In this document: one piece after another, positions 1 to 5,103 of the stretch
Numbering within the stretch: position 1 is the first letter of the stretch
How the letters are laid out: each line of letters starts with the position of its first letter
NCBI GenBank assembly: GCA_046727895.1
Contig: JBKPDM010000398.1
Location: 1 to 5,103 of the forward strand
Reading direction: 5' to 3'
Length of the DNA stretch: 5,103 nt
From: DATAOG01 sp046727895
Lineage (GTDB): Bacteria > Pseudomonadota > Alphaproteobacteria > Geminicoccales > Geminicoccaceae
Program-made: the position numbers and the translations under genes
The notes under the pieces: model-generated
What the model was told of the DNA's origin: nothing
What the model saw: only the letters and a program-made list of their open reading frames with translations
Database searches by the model: none

Positions 1-92
1 TGCGTATGGCGACCATCTGCACCGTCGGCGAGCGCAAGGTGCTCGACGGCGAGGCGATCCTGATGGTGCCACCCAAGCCCGAAGCCGGCTGA
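1..92 (+). CDS. MaoC-like (hotdog-fold) acyl dehydratase, 3' end only
   Basis: The window opens inside this gene. Its reading frame starts at base 3 and runs 29 codons to a TGA at 90-92. The visible tail contains the stretch KVLDGEAILMVPPKP. A short strand ending in 'GEA', then hydrophobics, then a VP-type end is characteristic of the last beta strand of MaoC/PhaJ-type enoyl-CoA hydratases, which hydrate or dehydrate acyl-CoA thioesters. The catalytic Asp/His region would lie upstream of the window, so activity cannot be judged. The assignment rests only on this short C-terminal resemblance. Another hotdog-fold protein, or the MaoC domain of a longer fusion, is possible. A frame-consistent stop and GC-ending codons make it a real coding end. 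Confidence 0.5.
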   Translation, partial: RMATICTVGERKVLDGEAILMVPPKPEAG

Positions 93-182
93 TCCTAGCG
101 TCGGGCGCGCATCCGCTGCCCCGGTCGCGCACACTTCCCCTTCGACCCGCCGGTTCCCGATCGCGTCGCTCGCCCGGCGCCG

Positions 183-199
183 GATGACCATCTGTCATC
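183..199. repeat. 6-bp perfect inverted repeat overlapping the possible -35 element
   Basis: GATGAC (183-188) and GTCATC (194-199) are exact reverse complements separated by five bases. The repeat covers the proposed -35 hexamer of the DUF29 pair. No T-run follows, so it is not a convincing terminator, and its position would suit an operator. A 6-bp repeat can arise by chance, so this is tentative. Confidence 0.3.
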
Positions 200-212
200 G
201 ATGTGCTAAAAG
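184..212 (+). promoter_or_regulatory. Possible sigma70-type promoter of the DUF29 pair
   Basis: A -35-like ATGACC (184-189; shares TGAC with TTGACA) is followed, after 17 bases, by a -10-like TAAAAG (207-212). A TG lies one base before the -10, giving an extended -10 arrangement (TGcTAAAAG). Transcription would start near 219, shortly before the GGAGA ribosome-binding site at 224-228 and the ATG at 238. The fit is moderate, and this is one of the few A-rich spots in the gap. It is inferred from the sequence only. Confidence 0.35.
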
Positions 213-237
213 CAGGGCGCAGCGGAGAGCACACCCG

Positions 238-731
238 ATGGTGACCCGACCAGAGCAGCTCTACAAGGACGACTTCTACGCCTGGACGCGCGATCAGGCG
301 CAAGCACTCCGCCGTCTCGCCGAAGAGCGCTGGAACGGCCCACTCGACCTCGAGCACCTGGCCGAGGAGGTGGAGGAACTTGGGATGCAGGCGCGCAACG
401 CCGTGCGCAGCCAGCTCCAAGGGATCCTCGAGCATGCCTTGAAGCTGGAGTATTCGCCCGCGGCCGAGCCGCGCGCCGGCTGGCTGAACTCGGTCGACGA
501 TACCCGTGGCGAGGTCGAGGCGCGATCACACCCGCGATCCGCGCCGAGGTCGAGCCGATGCTGCCGAAGCTGTTCATTCGGGCTCGCCGCAAGGCCGCGC
601 GCGACCTCGCGGCTCGGGGCGAGAAGGACGCCGCGCGCGCTTTTCCCGCGGATTGCCCCTACGCTTTCGCCGACCTGATCGCCGACGAATGGTGGCCGGT
701 CAACCGCCATGGCCTGCGCGACGAGGACTGA
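238..731 (+). pseudogene. DUF29 family protein, first tandem copy, broken by a one-base frameshift
   Basis: DUF29 proteins are small helical proteins of unknown function, often present in several copies per genome. Family hallmarks in the first 95 codons are LYKDDFYAWTRDQ (residues 8-20), the LAEEVEELG segment (41-49), the LEHALKLE segment (64-71) and PRAGW (78-82). ATG 238 is chosen because GGAGA sits at 224-228 and because it aligns with the start of the next gene; an in-frame ATG at 184 lies in the possible promoter. After codon 95 (520-522) the frame is lost and runs to an unrelated stop at 676-678. The family sequence resumes at 525 one frame back (ITPAIRAEVEP...) and ends at TGA 729-731 with CPYAFADLIADEWWPVNRHG. 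Adding one base at codon 96 gives a 164-residue protein that aligns without gaps to its neighbour. It may be a decayed gene or a sequencing error. I see no slippery heptamer that would support programmed frameshifting. Confidence 0.8.
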
Positions 732-741
732 GGGACGTGTG

Positions 742-1230
742 ATGGCGAGCCGGCCCGAGCGGCTCTACGAGGAGGACTTCTACGCCTGGACCCGTGATCA
801 GGCGCAGGCGCTGCGCCGCTTCGCCGCGAGCCGGCCGAACGTCGCGCTCGACTTCGCGCACCTCATCGAGGAGGTCGAGGATCTGGGCACCAACCAACGG
901 GACGCGGTCCGTAGCCATCTCCGTACGATCATCGAGCACTGCCTGAAGCTGGAGCGCTCGCGAGCGATCGAGCCGCGCGCCGGCTGGCAAATCACCATCG
1001 GCGCCGCGCGGACCAACCTCGACGACAAGCTGTCCCCCCGTCTCCGCCGTGACCTGCGCAGCAACCTCGCCCGGCTTTTCGGCCAGGCACGGCGCGAGGC
1101 GGGACGTGCCCTGCGCCTCTTTGGCGAGCCCGAGGCCGCCGACGCCTTGCCGGCGGAATGCCCCTACCGCCTCGCCGATCTGCTGCGCCACGACTGGTAC
1201 CCCGCGAGCCGACACGGCCTGACCCCTTGA
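742..1230 (+). CDS. DUF29 family protein, second tandem copy, intact
   Basis: This is an intact 162-residue member of the same family as the preceding gene, at normal family length. It has LYEEDFYAWTRDQAQALRR (residues 8-26), LIEEVEDLG (41-49), a conserved IIEHCLKLE helix (63-71), PRAGW (78-82) and a C-terminal CPYRLADLL...WYP..RHG block (140-159). The predicted protein is soluble, highly charged and helical, with no signal peptide or membrane segment. ATG 742 is preferred over the in-frame ATG at 709 because 709 lies inside the upstream gene, while 742 gives an N-terminus matching the first copy residue for residue. The gap to the upstream stop is only 10 bases, so the two are probably cotranscribed. 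Hand alignment gives about 86 identities in 162 positions with no gap, so the pair arose by an old tandem duplication. Molecular function is unknown and neighbours give no clear hint. Confidence 0.88.
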   Translation: MASRPERLYEEDFYAWTRDQAQALRRFAASRPNVALDFAHLIEEVEDLGTNQRDAVRSHLRTIIEHCLKLERSRAIEPRAGWQITIGAARTNLDDKLSPRLRRDLRSNLARLFGQARREAGRALRLFGEPEAADALPAECPYRLADLLRHDWYPASRHGLTP

Positions 1231-1308
1231 AACCGAGCGCCGCCGCGCCGCGACTGGCCGCGCGTGGGACTTCCGTATTTCACGTCGGTGTCACGATGCG
1301 GTGATCGG

Positions 1309-1336
1309 TGCGCCTGCGGCGCAAAGAGAGCCTTTT
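1309..1336 (+). terminator. Weak hairpin that might end DUF29 transcription
   Basis: TGCGCC (1309-1314) and GGCGCA (1318-1323) form a perfect 6-bp GC-rich stem with a 3-base TGC loop, about 80 bases after the DUF29 stop. The only T-tract is a TTTT at 1333-1336, about ten bases past the stem, which is too distant and short for a classical intrinsic terminator. A hairpin in the msrP upstream region with no terminator role is equally likely. Confidence 0.2.
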
Positions 1337-1352
1337 CGGCCGGCCCGCGGCG

Positions 1353-1381
1353 ACGACAATCGCTGCGCAGCATGCTATCTA
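1353..1381 (+). promoter_or_regulatory. Possible msrP promoter with extended -10
   Basis: ACGACA (1353-1358; four of six match TTGACA) is followed by a 17-base spacer and TATCTA (1376-1381), with TG one base before the -10 (TGcTATCTA). The start of transcription would fall near 1388, leaving a leader of roughly 30 bases that contains the strong ribosome-binding site. The spacing is ideal but the -10 hexamer is poor, so confidence is limited. Confidence 0.35.
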
Positions 1382-1402
1382 CAGCGAAGACGCGGCGCGA
1401 GC

Positions 1403-1412
1403 GAGGAGGAGG
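1403..1412 (+). promoter_or_regulatory. Strong Shine-Dalgarno site fixing the msrP start
   Basis: The purine run GAGGAGGAGG ends four bases before ATG 1417, so a core AGGAGG sits at a normal distance. It rules out the longer in-frame reading from 1264, which lacks such a site and would put about 50 extra residues before the signal peptide. Confidence 0.7.
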
Positions 1413-1416
1413 AACC

Positions 1417-2394
1417 ATGCAGGTGCGGGTTCGACGCGGCTGGGAGCTGCCGGAATCGGCGGCGACCCCCGAGGCGGTGTTCATCGACCGCCGCCGCCTG
1501 ATCAAAGCCCTCGGCGCGGGATCGCTGCTCGCGGCGACCTCGCCCTGGCCGTTCAGCAGCGGCGCCAGCGCGGCCGAGTCCGGGGAGGATCCCTCGGCAC
1601 ATCTCTATCCAGTGATGCGCAATACGCGCTATCGGGTCGAGGGCGAGATCACCCCGCAGTCGATCACGAGCATCTTCAACAACTTCTACGAGTTCGGCTC
1701 GAGCAAGCAGATCTCGGAGGCCGCGCAGGCGCTGAAGATCCGTCCCTGGACCCTCACCATCGATGGCATGGTCGAAAAGGAGCAGACGATCGCCATCGAC
1801 GATCTGCTGGCAAAGATCCCGCTCGAGGAGCGGGTGGTGCGCCACCGCTGCGTCGAGGCCTGGTCGATCATCGTGCCCTGGAGCGGCTTCCCGATGGCCA
1901 AGCTGATCGAGCTCGCGCGCCCGCTGGGCTCGGCGAAGTACGTCCAGATGCACACCTTCCTCGCGCCCGACGTCGCCCCCGGTCAGCGCCAGTTCTGGTA
2001 TCCCTGGCCGTACACCGAAGGGCTGACCCTGGCCGAAGCGACCAACGAGCTCGCCTTCATGGTGACCGGCGCCTACGGCAAGCCGCTGCCCAAGTCGAAC
2101 GGCTCGCCGCTGCGTCTCGCGGTGCCCTGGAAGTACGGCTTCAAGCACATCAAGTCGATCCAGCAGATCACCTTCACCGACCAGCAGCCGGTCAGCTTCT
2201 GGGAGGCGATCGGCAACGGCGAGTACGGCTTCTGGGCGAACGTCAATCCCGATGTGCCGCACCCCCGCTGGAGCCAGGCGACCGAGCAGCGGATCGGCAC
2301 GGGCGAACGCATCGCGACCAAGCTGTTCAACGGCTACGGCGAGTTCGTCGCTGGCCTCTACCCCGATCTGAGCGACCTCAAGCTGTTCGTCTGA
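1417..2394 (+). CDS. msrP: Protein-methionine-sulfoxide reductase catalytic subunit MsrP (YedY family)
   Basis: MsrP is a periplasmic molybdopterin enzyme of the sulfite-oxidase fold that reduces methionine sulfoxide in oxidised envelope proteins, normally taking electrons from the quinone pool through the membrane haem protein MsrQ. The 325-residue product is close to the E. coli length (334). Residues 24-30 (DRRRLIK) followed by a hydrophobic stretch and an ASA/AAE-type cleavage region near 50-53 form a twin-arginine (Tat) signal, as expected for export with folded cofactor. NNFYEFGSSKQI is a family block. RHRCVEAW holds Cys145, the expected molybdenum ligand, equivalent to Cys102 of mature E. 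coli YedY. Near the C-terminus, EYGFWANVNPDVPHPRWSQA is a very typical MsrP signature. All expected parts are present, so the enzyme looks functional. The usual downstream msrQ is absent: the next gene, about 90 bases on, is an antitoxin. MsrQ would have to be encoded elsewhere, or another electron donor used. Confidence 0.95.
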   Translation: MQVRVRRGWELPESAATPEAVFIDRRRLIKALGAGSLLAATSPWPFSSGASAAESGEDPSAHLYPVMRNTRYRVEGEITPQSITSIFNNFYEFGSSKQISEAAQALKIRPWTLTIDGMVEKEQTIAIDDLLAKIPLEERVVRHRCVEAWSIIVPWSGFPMAKLIELARPLGSAKYVQMHTFLAPDVAPGQRQFWYPWPYTEGLTLAEATNELAFMVTGAYGKPLPKSNGSPLRLAVPWKYGFKHIKSIQQITFTDQQPVSFWEAIGNGEYGFWANVNPDVPHPRWSQATEQRIGTGERIATKLFNGYGEFVAGLYPDLSDLKLFV

Positions 2395-2424
2395 GCTCAC
2401 GCAAGCGCCGGGCCTGTACTCCGC

Positions 2425-2454
2425 TTGACCCTCCCGGCCTTCATTGCCTACATT
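2425..2454 (+). promoter_or_regulatory. Probable promoter of the antitoxin-toxin operon
   Basis: TTGACC (2425-2430, five of six to consensus) and TACATT (2449-2454, four of six) are 18 bases apart, the best sigma70-like pair in the window. Transcription would start near 2461, about 20 bases before the antitoxin ATG. CATTG occurs twice in direct orientation at 2442-2446 and 2451-2455, the second across the -10. Autorepression by the antitoxin is normal for this family, but the operator itself is not proven by this short repeat. Confidence 0.5.
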
Positions 2455-2481
2455 GACAGCGGCACTGAGCGGGAGCCGATG

Positions 2482-2730
2482 ATGGCGCAATTGACCGTGC
2501 GCAAGGTCGATCCGGAAATCGTGCGGCGCCTCAAGCTGCGGGCGGCGCAGCATGGTCGCTCGGCGGAAGCCGAGCATCGGGCGATTCTCGAACGCCTGTT
2601 CGGGAGCGGCGCTGATGACTTCTGGGCGAGAGCTGCAGAGTTGCGCGCGCGGACTCGCGGCCGGCAGCACAGTGACAGCGCCGAATTGATTCGCGCGGAC
2701 CGGGACCAGCGCGCCGCGCGCGGCGAATGA
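2482..2730 (+). CDS. FitA-like ribbon-helix-helix antitoxin (VapB type)
   Basis: This 82-residue protein is the antitoxin half of a type II toxin-antitoxin pair. Its N-terminus, LTVRKVDPEIVRRLKLRAAQ (residues 4-23), then HGRSAEAEHRAILERLF, is the FitA-type ribbon-helix-helix DNA-binding domain: a short beta strand followed by two helices, which dimerises and represses its own promoter. The charged C-terminal tail (DDFWARAAELRARTRG, then DSAELIRADRDQ) resembles the segment that FitA-family antitoxins insert into the toxin active site. ATG 2482 is chosen because GGGAG at 2471-2475 is six bases away; the adjacent ATG at 2479 is only three bases from it but cannot be excluded. A longer reading from TTG 2425 would start inside the promoter. 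The stop overlaps the toxin start by four bases (ATGA), the usual translational coupling for such pairs. Confidence 0.88.
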   Translation: MAQLTVRKVDPEIVRRLKLRAAQHGRSAEAEHRAILERLFGSGADDFWARAAELRARTRGRQHSDSAELIRADRDQRAARGE

Positions 2731-3149
2731 TCGATGCCGCTGTCGTCGACGCCAGCGTCGCCGTCAAGTGGGTGATTGGAGAGGCGGGTGAGGAGGCCGC
2801 CGCGCGGCTGGCGACCCGCAGCCTGAGCGCGCCCGACATCCTGCTCGCCGAATGCGCCAGCGCGCTTTGGGCCAAGGTGCGTCGGCGTGAGATTGCCGAA
2901 GACGAGGCCTCGGCGGCCCTTACTACTCTCGGCGCCGCGCCGGTCGTGATGACCGCGGTGCCAATCCTCGTGGCCGATGCCTTGCGCTTGGCCTTCCTAC
3001 TTACACATCCGATTTACGACTGCCTTTATCTGGCGCTCAGCCTACAAACCCAGACACCGCTGGTCACGGCCGATCGGCGCTTCGTCGGCGCCGTGCGCGG
3101 ACATGGCGAGCTTTCGAGCAGCGTGATGTTGCTTGACGAGCTGACCTGA
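2727..3149 (+). CDS. vapC: PIN-domain ribonuclease toxin (VapC/FitB family)
   Basis: VapC toxins are magnesium-dependent endoribonucleases that cut tRNA or rRNA and stop growth when released from the antitoxin. The 140-residue length is normal for the family. The four acidic positions of the PIN active site are all recognisable: Asp8 in VVDASVAVKW, Glu42 in LLAECASALW, Asp98 in HPIYDCLYLAL and Asp116 in LVTADRRF. The toxin therefore looks catalytically intact. ATG 2727 overlaps the antitoxin stop and has no good Shine-Dalgarno of its own, so translation should depend on the antitoxin reading through, which keeps antitoxin in excess. The region around 2990-3060 uses more A/T-ending and rarer codons (TTA, CTA, ACA, ATT) than its neighbours, which would fit acquisition by transfer. 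The RNA target cannot be predicted from sequence. Confidence 0.93.
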   Translation: MIDAAVVDASVAVKWVIGEAGEEAAARLATRSLSAPDILLAECASALWAKVRRREIAEDEASAALTTLGAAPVVMTAVPILVADALRLAFLLTHPIYDCLYLALSLQTQTPLVTADRRFVGAVRGHGELSSSVMLLDELT

Positions 3150-3247
3150 CGCGGAGCCCAGGCGTTTCGGGCCCCACCTCCCGTCCCGCCTCGCCCCTGG
3201 CCAACGCGGCCGAAATATGGCTGACTGAAGGGGCGATCCTGCGGCCA

Positions 3248-3293
3248 GGCGCGCGGGCTGATCGGACGCACGCGGCGCGCGGGGGCCCGATCA
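3248..3293. repeat. Overlapping direct and inverted repeats just upstream of the binding-protein gene
   Basis: TGATCGG (3259-3265) and CCGATCA (3287-3293) are perfect reverse complements with a 21-base spacer. Interleaved with them, GGCGCGCGGG occurs twice in direct orientation (3248-3257 and 3274-3283). The right arm ends two bases before the ribosome-binding site GAGGGAG (3296-3302) of the next gene. The arrangement could be an operator or an RNA hairpin next to the initiation region. There is no T-run, so it is not a terminator for the toxin gene. High GC makes part of this expected by chance. Confidence 0.35.
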
Positions 3294-3309
3294 CCGAGGG
3301 AGCATCGGA

Positions 3310-4902
3310 ATGAGGCTGAGAAGGACGCTTTGGGGTGCGCTTGCCGGACTGGCGATAGCATTCGCCGTCCAGGGCACGGCGCCTGCAGCGGCGGAATCGA
3401 CGCTCCGCGTGGTCATGCACTCGGATCTCAAGATCGTCGATCCGATCTGGACCACGGCCTACATCTCACGCAATTACGGTTACATGGTCTACGACACGCT
3501 GTTCGCGCTGGACGAGAAGCTGCAGGTCCAGCCGCAGATGGTCGAGTCCTACGAGATCAGCGACGATCAGCGGGTCTACACCTTCACTCTGCGCGATGGC
3601 CTGATGTGGCACGACGGTCAGCCGGTCACGCCCGAGGACGCCACCGCCTCGATCGAGCGCTGGGGCCAGATCGACAGCATGGGCCAGCTGATGATGTCGT
3701 TCGTCGACAACATGAAGGCGACCGGCCCGAAGACCTTCCAGATGACCCTGAAGGAGCCCTATGGCCTGGTTCTGCTCTCGCTCGCCAAGCCAAGCTCCAA
3801 CGTGCCCTTCATCATGCCCAAGCGGATCGCCGCGACGCCGGCCAACCAGCAGATCTCGGACTACATCGGCTCCGGCCCCTTCATGTTCGTGCGCGACGAG
3901 TGGCAGCCCGGCAACAAGGCGGTGTTCAAGAAGTTCGAGGGCTACAAGCCGCGCAGCGAGCCGCCGTCCTGGGCCGCCGGCGGCAAAGTCGCCAAGGTCG
4001 ACCGGGTCGAGTGGATCTGGATCCCGGACGCCCAGACCGCGGTCAACGCGCTCCTGAACGGCGAGATCGACCTGATCGAGTCGCCGCCGCACGACCTGCT
4101 GCCGGTGCTCCAGGCGGATCCGCACATCGTGACCTTCGACTACAATCCTCTCGGCAACCAGTACATGTTCCGCATGAACTGGCTGTATCCTCCCTTCAAC
4201 AACCAGAAGATCCGCGAGGCGGCGCTCGCCGCGCTCAATCAGGAAGATTTCCTGAAGGCGGTGATCGGCAATCCCAAGTACTACAAGGTCTGCCCGGCGA
4301 TGTTCATCTGCGACACGCCGTTCGCGACTGACGTCGGCGCCGACGTCCTGGTCAACTCCCACTTCGACCTGTCCAAGCAACTGCTCAAGGAGGCGGGCTA
4401 CGACGGCATGCCCGTGGTGCTGATGCATTCGACCGACCTCGAGGTGTTGGCCAATCTCGCCCCGGTCGCCAAGCAGCTGCTCGAGAAGGGCGGCTTCAAG
4501 GTCGACATGCAGTCGATGGACTGGCAGACGCTGGTCTCGCGCCGGGCGAAGAAGGAGCCGCCTGCGCAGGGTGGCTGGAACGCCTTCCTGACCTCCTGGG
4601 TCGCAGCCGACGTGCTCAATCCGATCAGCACCGCCGCGCTCAACGCGTCCTGCGACACGGCGTGGTTCGGCTGGCCGTGCGACGAGGAGCCGGAGAAGCT
4701 GCGCGACGCCTTCGCGCGTGAGACCGATGCCAAGAAGCAGGTCGAGCTCGCCCATCAGATCCAGGCGCGCGCCCTCGAGATCGGGACCCACGCCTACCTC
4801 GGCCAGTGGTATCAGCCGATGGTCTATCGCAATGCCGTCTCGGGGGTACTCCACGGCCCGGCGCCGTTCTTCTGGAACGTCACCGTCACCAAGAGCGGCT
4901 GA
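3310..4902 (+). CDS. ABC transporter substrate-binding protein, family 5 (DppA/OppA-like)
   Basis: The product is a periplasmic solute-binding protein of the family that delivers peptides, nickel, opines or similar solutes to an ABC importer. The 530-residue length is normal. A basic start (MRLRRTLW), a hydrophobic core to about residue 20 and APAAAES near 24-30 form a Sec signal peptide, probably cut after Ala28. There is no lipobox cysteine, so it should be soluble. The family-5 signature begins around YMVYDTLFALDEK (58-70) and continues through the YTFTLRDGLMWHDGQPVTPE region (90-109) and ATASIERW (111-118). SGPFMF (188-193) and later blocks such as QLLKEAGYDG (358-366) are also typical. 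ATG 3310 has GAGGGAG seven bases upstream. No permease or ATPase gene lies on either side within the window, so it may serve a transporter encoded elsewhere. It has two close cysteine pairs (328/334 and 448/457) that could form disulfides. The ligand cannot be named. Confidence 0.92.
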   Translation: MRLRRTLWGALAGLAIAFAVQGTAPAAAESTLRVVMHSDLKIVDPIWTTAYISRNYGYMVYDTLFALDEKLQVQPQMVESYEISDDQRVYTFTLRDGLMWHDGQPVTPEDATASIERWGQIDSMGQLMMSFVDNMKATGPKTFQMTLKEPYGLVLLSLAKPSSNVPFIMPKRIAATPANQQISDYIGSGPFMFVRDEWQPGNKAVFKKFEGYKPRSEPPSWAAGGKVAKVDRVEWIWIPDAQTAVNALLNGEIDLIESPPHDLLPVLQADPHIVTFDYNPLGNQYMFRMNWLYPPFNNQKIREAALAALNQEDFLKAVIGNPKYYKVCPAMFICDTPFATDVGADVLVNSHFDLSKQLLKEAGYDGMPVVLMHSTDLEVLANLAPVAKQLLEKGGFKVDMQSMDWQTLVSRRAKKEPPAQGGWNAFLTSWVAADVLNPISTAALNASCDTAWFGWPCDEEPEKLRDAFARETDAKKQVELAHQIQARALEIGTHAYLGQWYQPMVYRNAVSGVLHGPAPFFWNVTVTKSG

Positions 4903-4912
4903 GCGCGTCCGG

Positions 4913-4940
4913 TCGACATCGCCAACCGACTATCTAACCT
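4913..4940 (+). promoter_or_regulatory. Weak candidate promoter for the hicB gene
   Basis: TCGACA (4913-4918; four of the last five bases match the -35 consensus) and TAACCT (4935-4940) are 16 bases apart. An overlapping TATCTA at 4931-4936 looks more like a -10 but has no suitably placed -35. The stretch 4930-4937 is the only AT-rich part of the 71-base gap, so a promoter here is plausible, but the exact elements are uncertain. Confidence 0.25.
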
Positions 4941-4955
4941 GGGGGCATCGCAGGT
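4937..4955. repeat. 5-bp inverted repeat before hicB, possible operator
   Basis: ACCTG (4937-4941) and CAGGT (4951-4955) are exact reverse complements nine bases apart, lying between the candidate -10 region and the Shine-Dalgarno site. HicB antitoxins commonly repress their own operon by binding a palindrome near the promoter, so the position is suitable. The arms are short and the match could be chance. Confidence 0.25.
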
Positions 4956-4973
4956 AAACGCGAGGAGGTTTGC

Positions 4974-5103
4974 GTGCGCCAGACCTACACCGCCGTGATC
5001 AAGCAGTCCGGAGCTTGGTGGATCGGCTGGATCGAGGAGATTCCCGGGGTTAACTGTCAGGAGCGGGCCAGGGAAGAACTGCTCGAGACCCTCAGGATCA
5101 CCC
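4974..5103 (+). CDS. hicB: HicB family antitoxin, 5' part (runs off the window)
   Basis: About 43 residues are visible. YTAVIKQSGAWWIGWIEEIP (residues 5-24), followed by GVNCQERAREELLETLR, is the partial RNase-H-like fold of HicB antitoxins: a strand, a W-x-GW turn, the conserved E-x-PGV motif, then a helix of the EEL..TL type. HicB neutralises the small HicA mRNA interferase. The start is a GTG at 4974 with AGGAGG at 4963-4968, five bases away; no nearer ATG is available in frame. There is no room for hicA between the upstream stop and this gene, so a partner, if present, must lie downstream of the window in hicB-hicA order. Many HicB-like proteins occur alone, so a functional TA pair is not established. 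The DNA-binding C-terminal domain is not visible. Confidence 0.8.
   Translation, partial: MRQTYTAVIKQSGAWWIGWIEEIPGVNCQERAREELLETLRIT

Noticed and set aside
77..106. GCCCGA/TCGGGC inverted repeat straddling the stop of the first gene as a terminator
   Set aside because: The arms are only 6 bp with an 18-base spacer, and no T-run follows. Too weak in this GC-rich sequence to call.
174..183. CCGGCGCCGG perfect palindrome as an operator
   Set aside because: Such GC-only palindromes are expected by chance at this base composition, and nothing else supports it.
511..530. Programmed ribosomal frameshifting in the first DUF29 copy
   Set aside because: The shift would be -1, but there is no slippery heptamer, and the intact second copy of the family is encoded in a single frame.
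506..742. Separate small gene overlapping the broken DUF29 copy
   Set aside because: It is in the frame that encodes neither half of DUF29, and is very Arg/Pro/Ala-rich with no family resemblance: a shadow of GC-rich coding DNA.
1375..2670. Long antisense reading frame opposite msrP and the antitoxin
   Set aside because: It is the mirror of well-supported genes on the + strand. Its translation is low-complexity and matches no family; such open antisense frames are common at high GC.
3466..4854. Long antisense reading frame opposite the binding-protein gene
   Set aside because: The + strand frame has clear signal peptide and family motifs; the antisense product is rich in Leu/Arg/Asp/Val with no recognisable domain.
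1376..4936. Shared CTATCTA sequence before msrP and hicB as a common regulatory motif
   Set aside because: The common stretch is only 7-8 bases and each can be explained as a -10-like element; two occurrences are not evidence of a regulon.

Overview
The window is GC-rich DNA, with codon third positions dominated by G and C, and every gene I can support lies on the + strand. The gene families suggest a proteobacterium, most likely an alphaproteobacterium of a Rhodospirillales-like kind: paired DUF29 proteins, a Tat-exported MsrP, a family-5 periplasmic binding protein, and PIN-type and HicB toxin-antitoxin genes. The taxon is inferred from protein style and base composition, not shown directly.

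Layout. Positions 1-92 are the 3' end of a gene that resembles the C-terminus of a MaoC-type acyl dehydratase. After a short gap with a possible promoter and an inverted repeat come two tandem DUF29 paralogues. The first (238-731) is broken by a one-base frameshift at about 523-525. The second (742-1230) is intact. Next, after a 186-base gap with a possible promoter, is msrP (1417-2394), the periplasmic molybdopterin methionine-sulfoxide reductase. Its usual membrane partner msrQ is not adjacent. A FitA-like antitoxin and VapC/FitB-like PIN toxin follow (2482-3149), overlapping by 4 bases and preceded by the best promoter in the window. A 160-base gap with repeats leads to a family-5 ABC substrate-binding protein (3310-4902) with no permease or ATPase genes beside it. 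The window ends inside a HicB-type antitoxin gene (4974 onward).

How the genes relate. This is not one pathway. It is a series of small, mostly independent units: a housekeeping gene end, a DUF29 pair of unknown function, a periplasmic protein-repair enzyme lacking its partner, an orphan solute-binding protein, and toxin-antitoxin genes on both sides of the binding protein. Interspersed TA modules, a decaying paralogue and genes separated from their usual partners suggest a modestly rearranged accessory stretch. No tRNA, rRNA, CRISPR array, transposase or phage gene was seen. I found no convincing wholly new system. The points most worth following are the precise frameshift in the DUF29 pair and the TA-flanked orphan binding protein.
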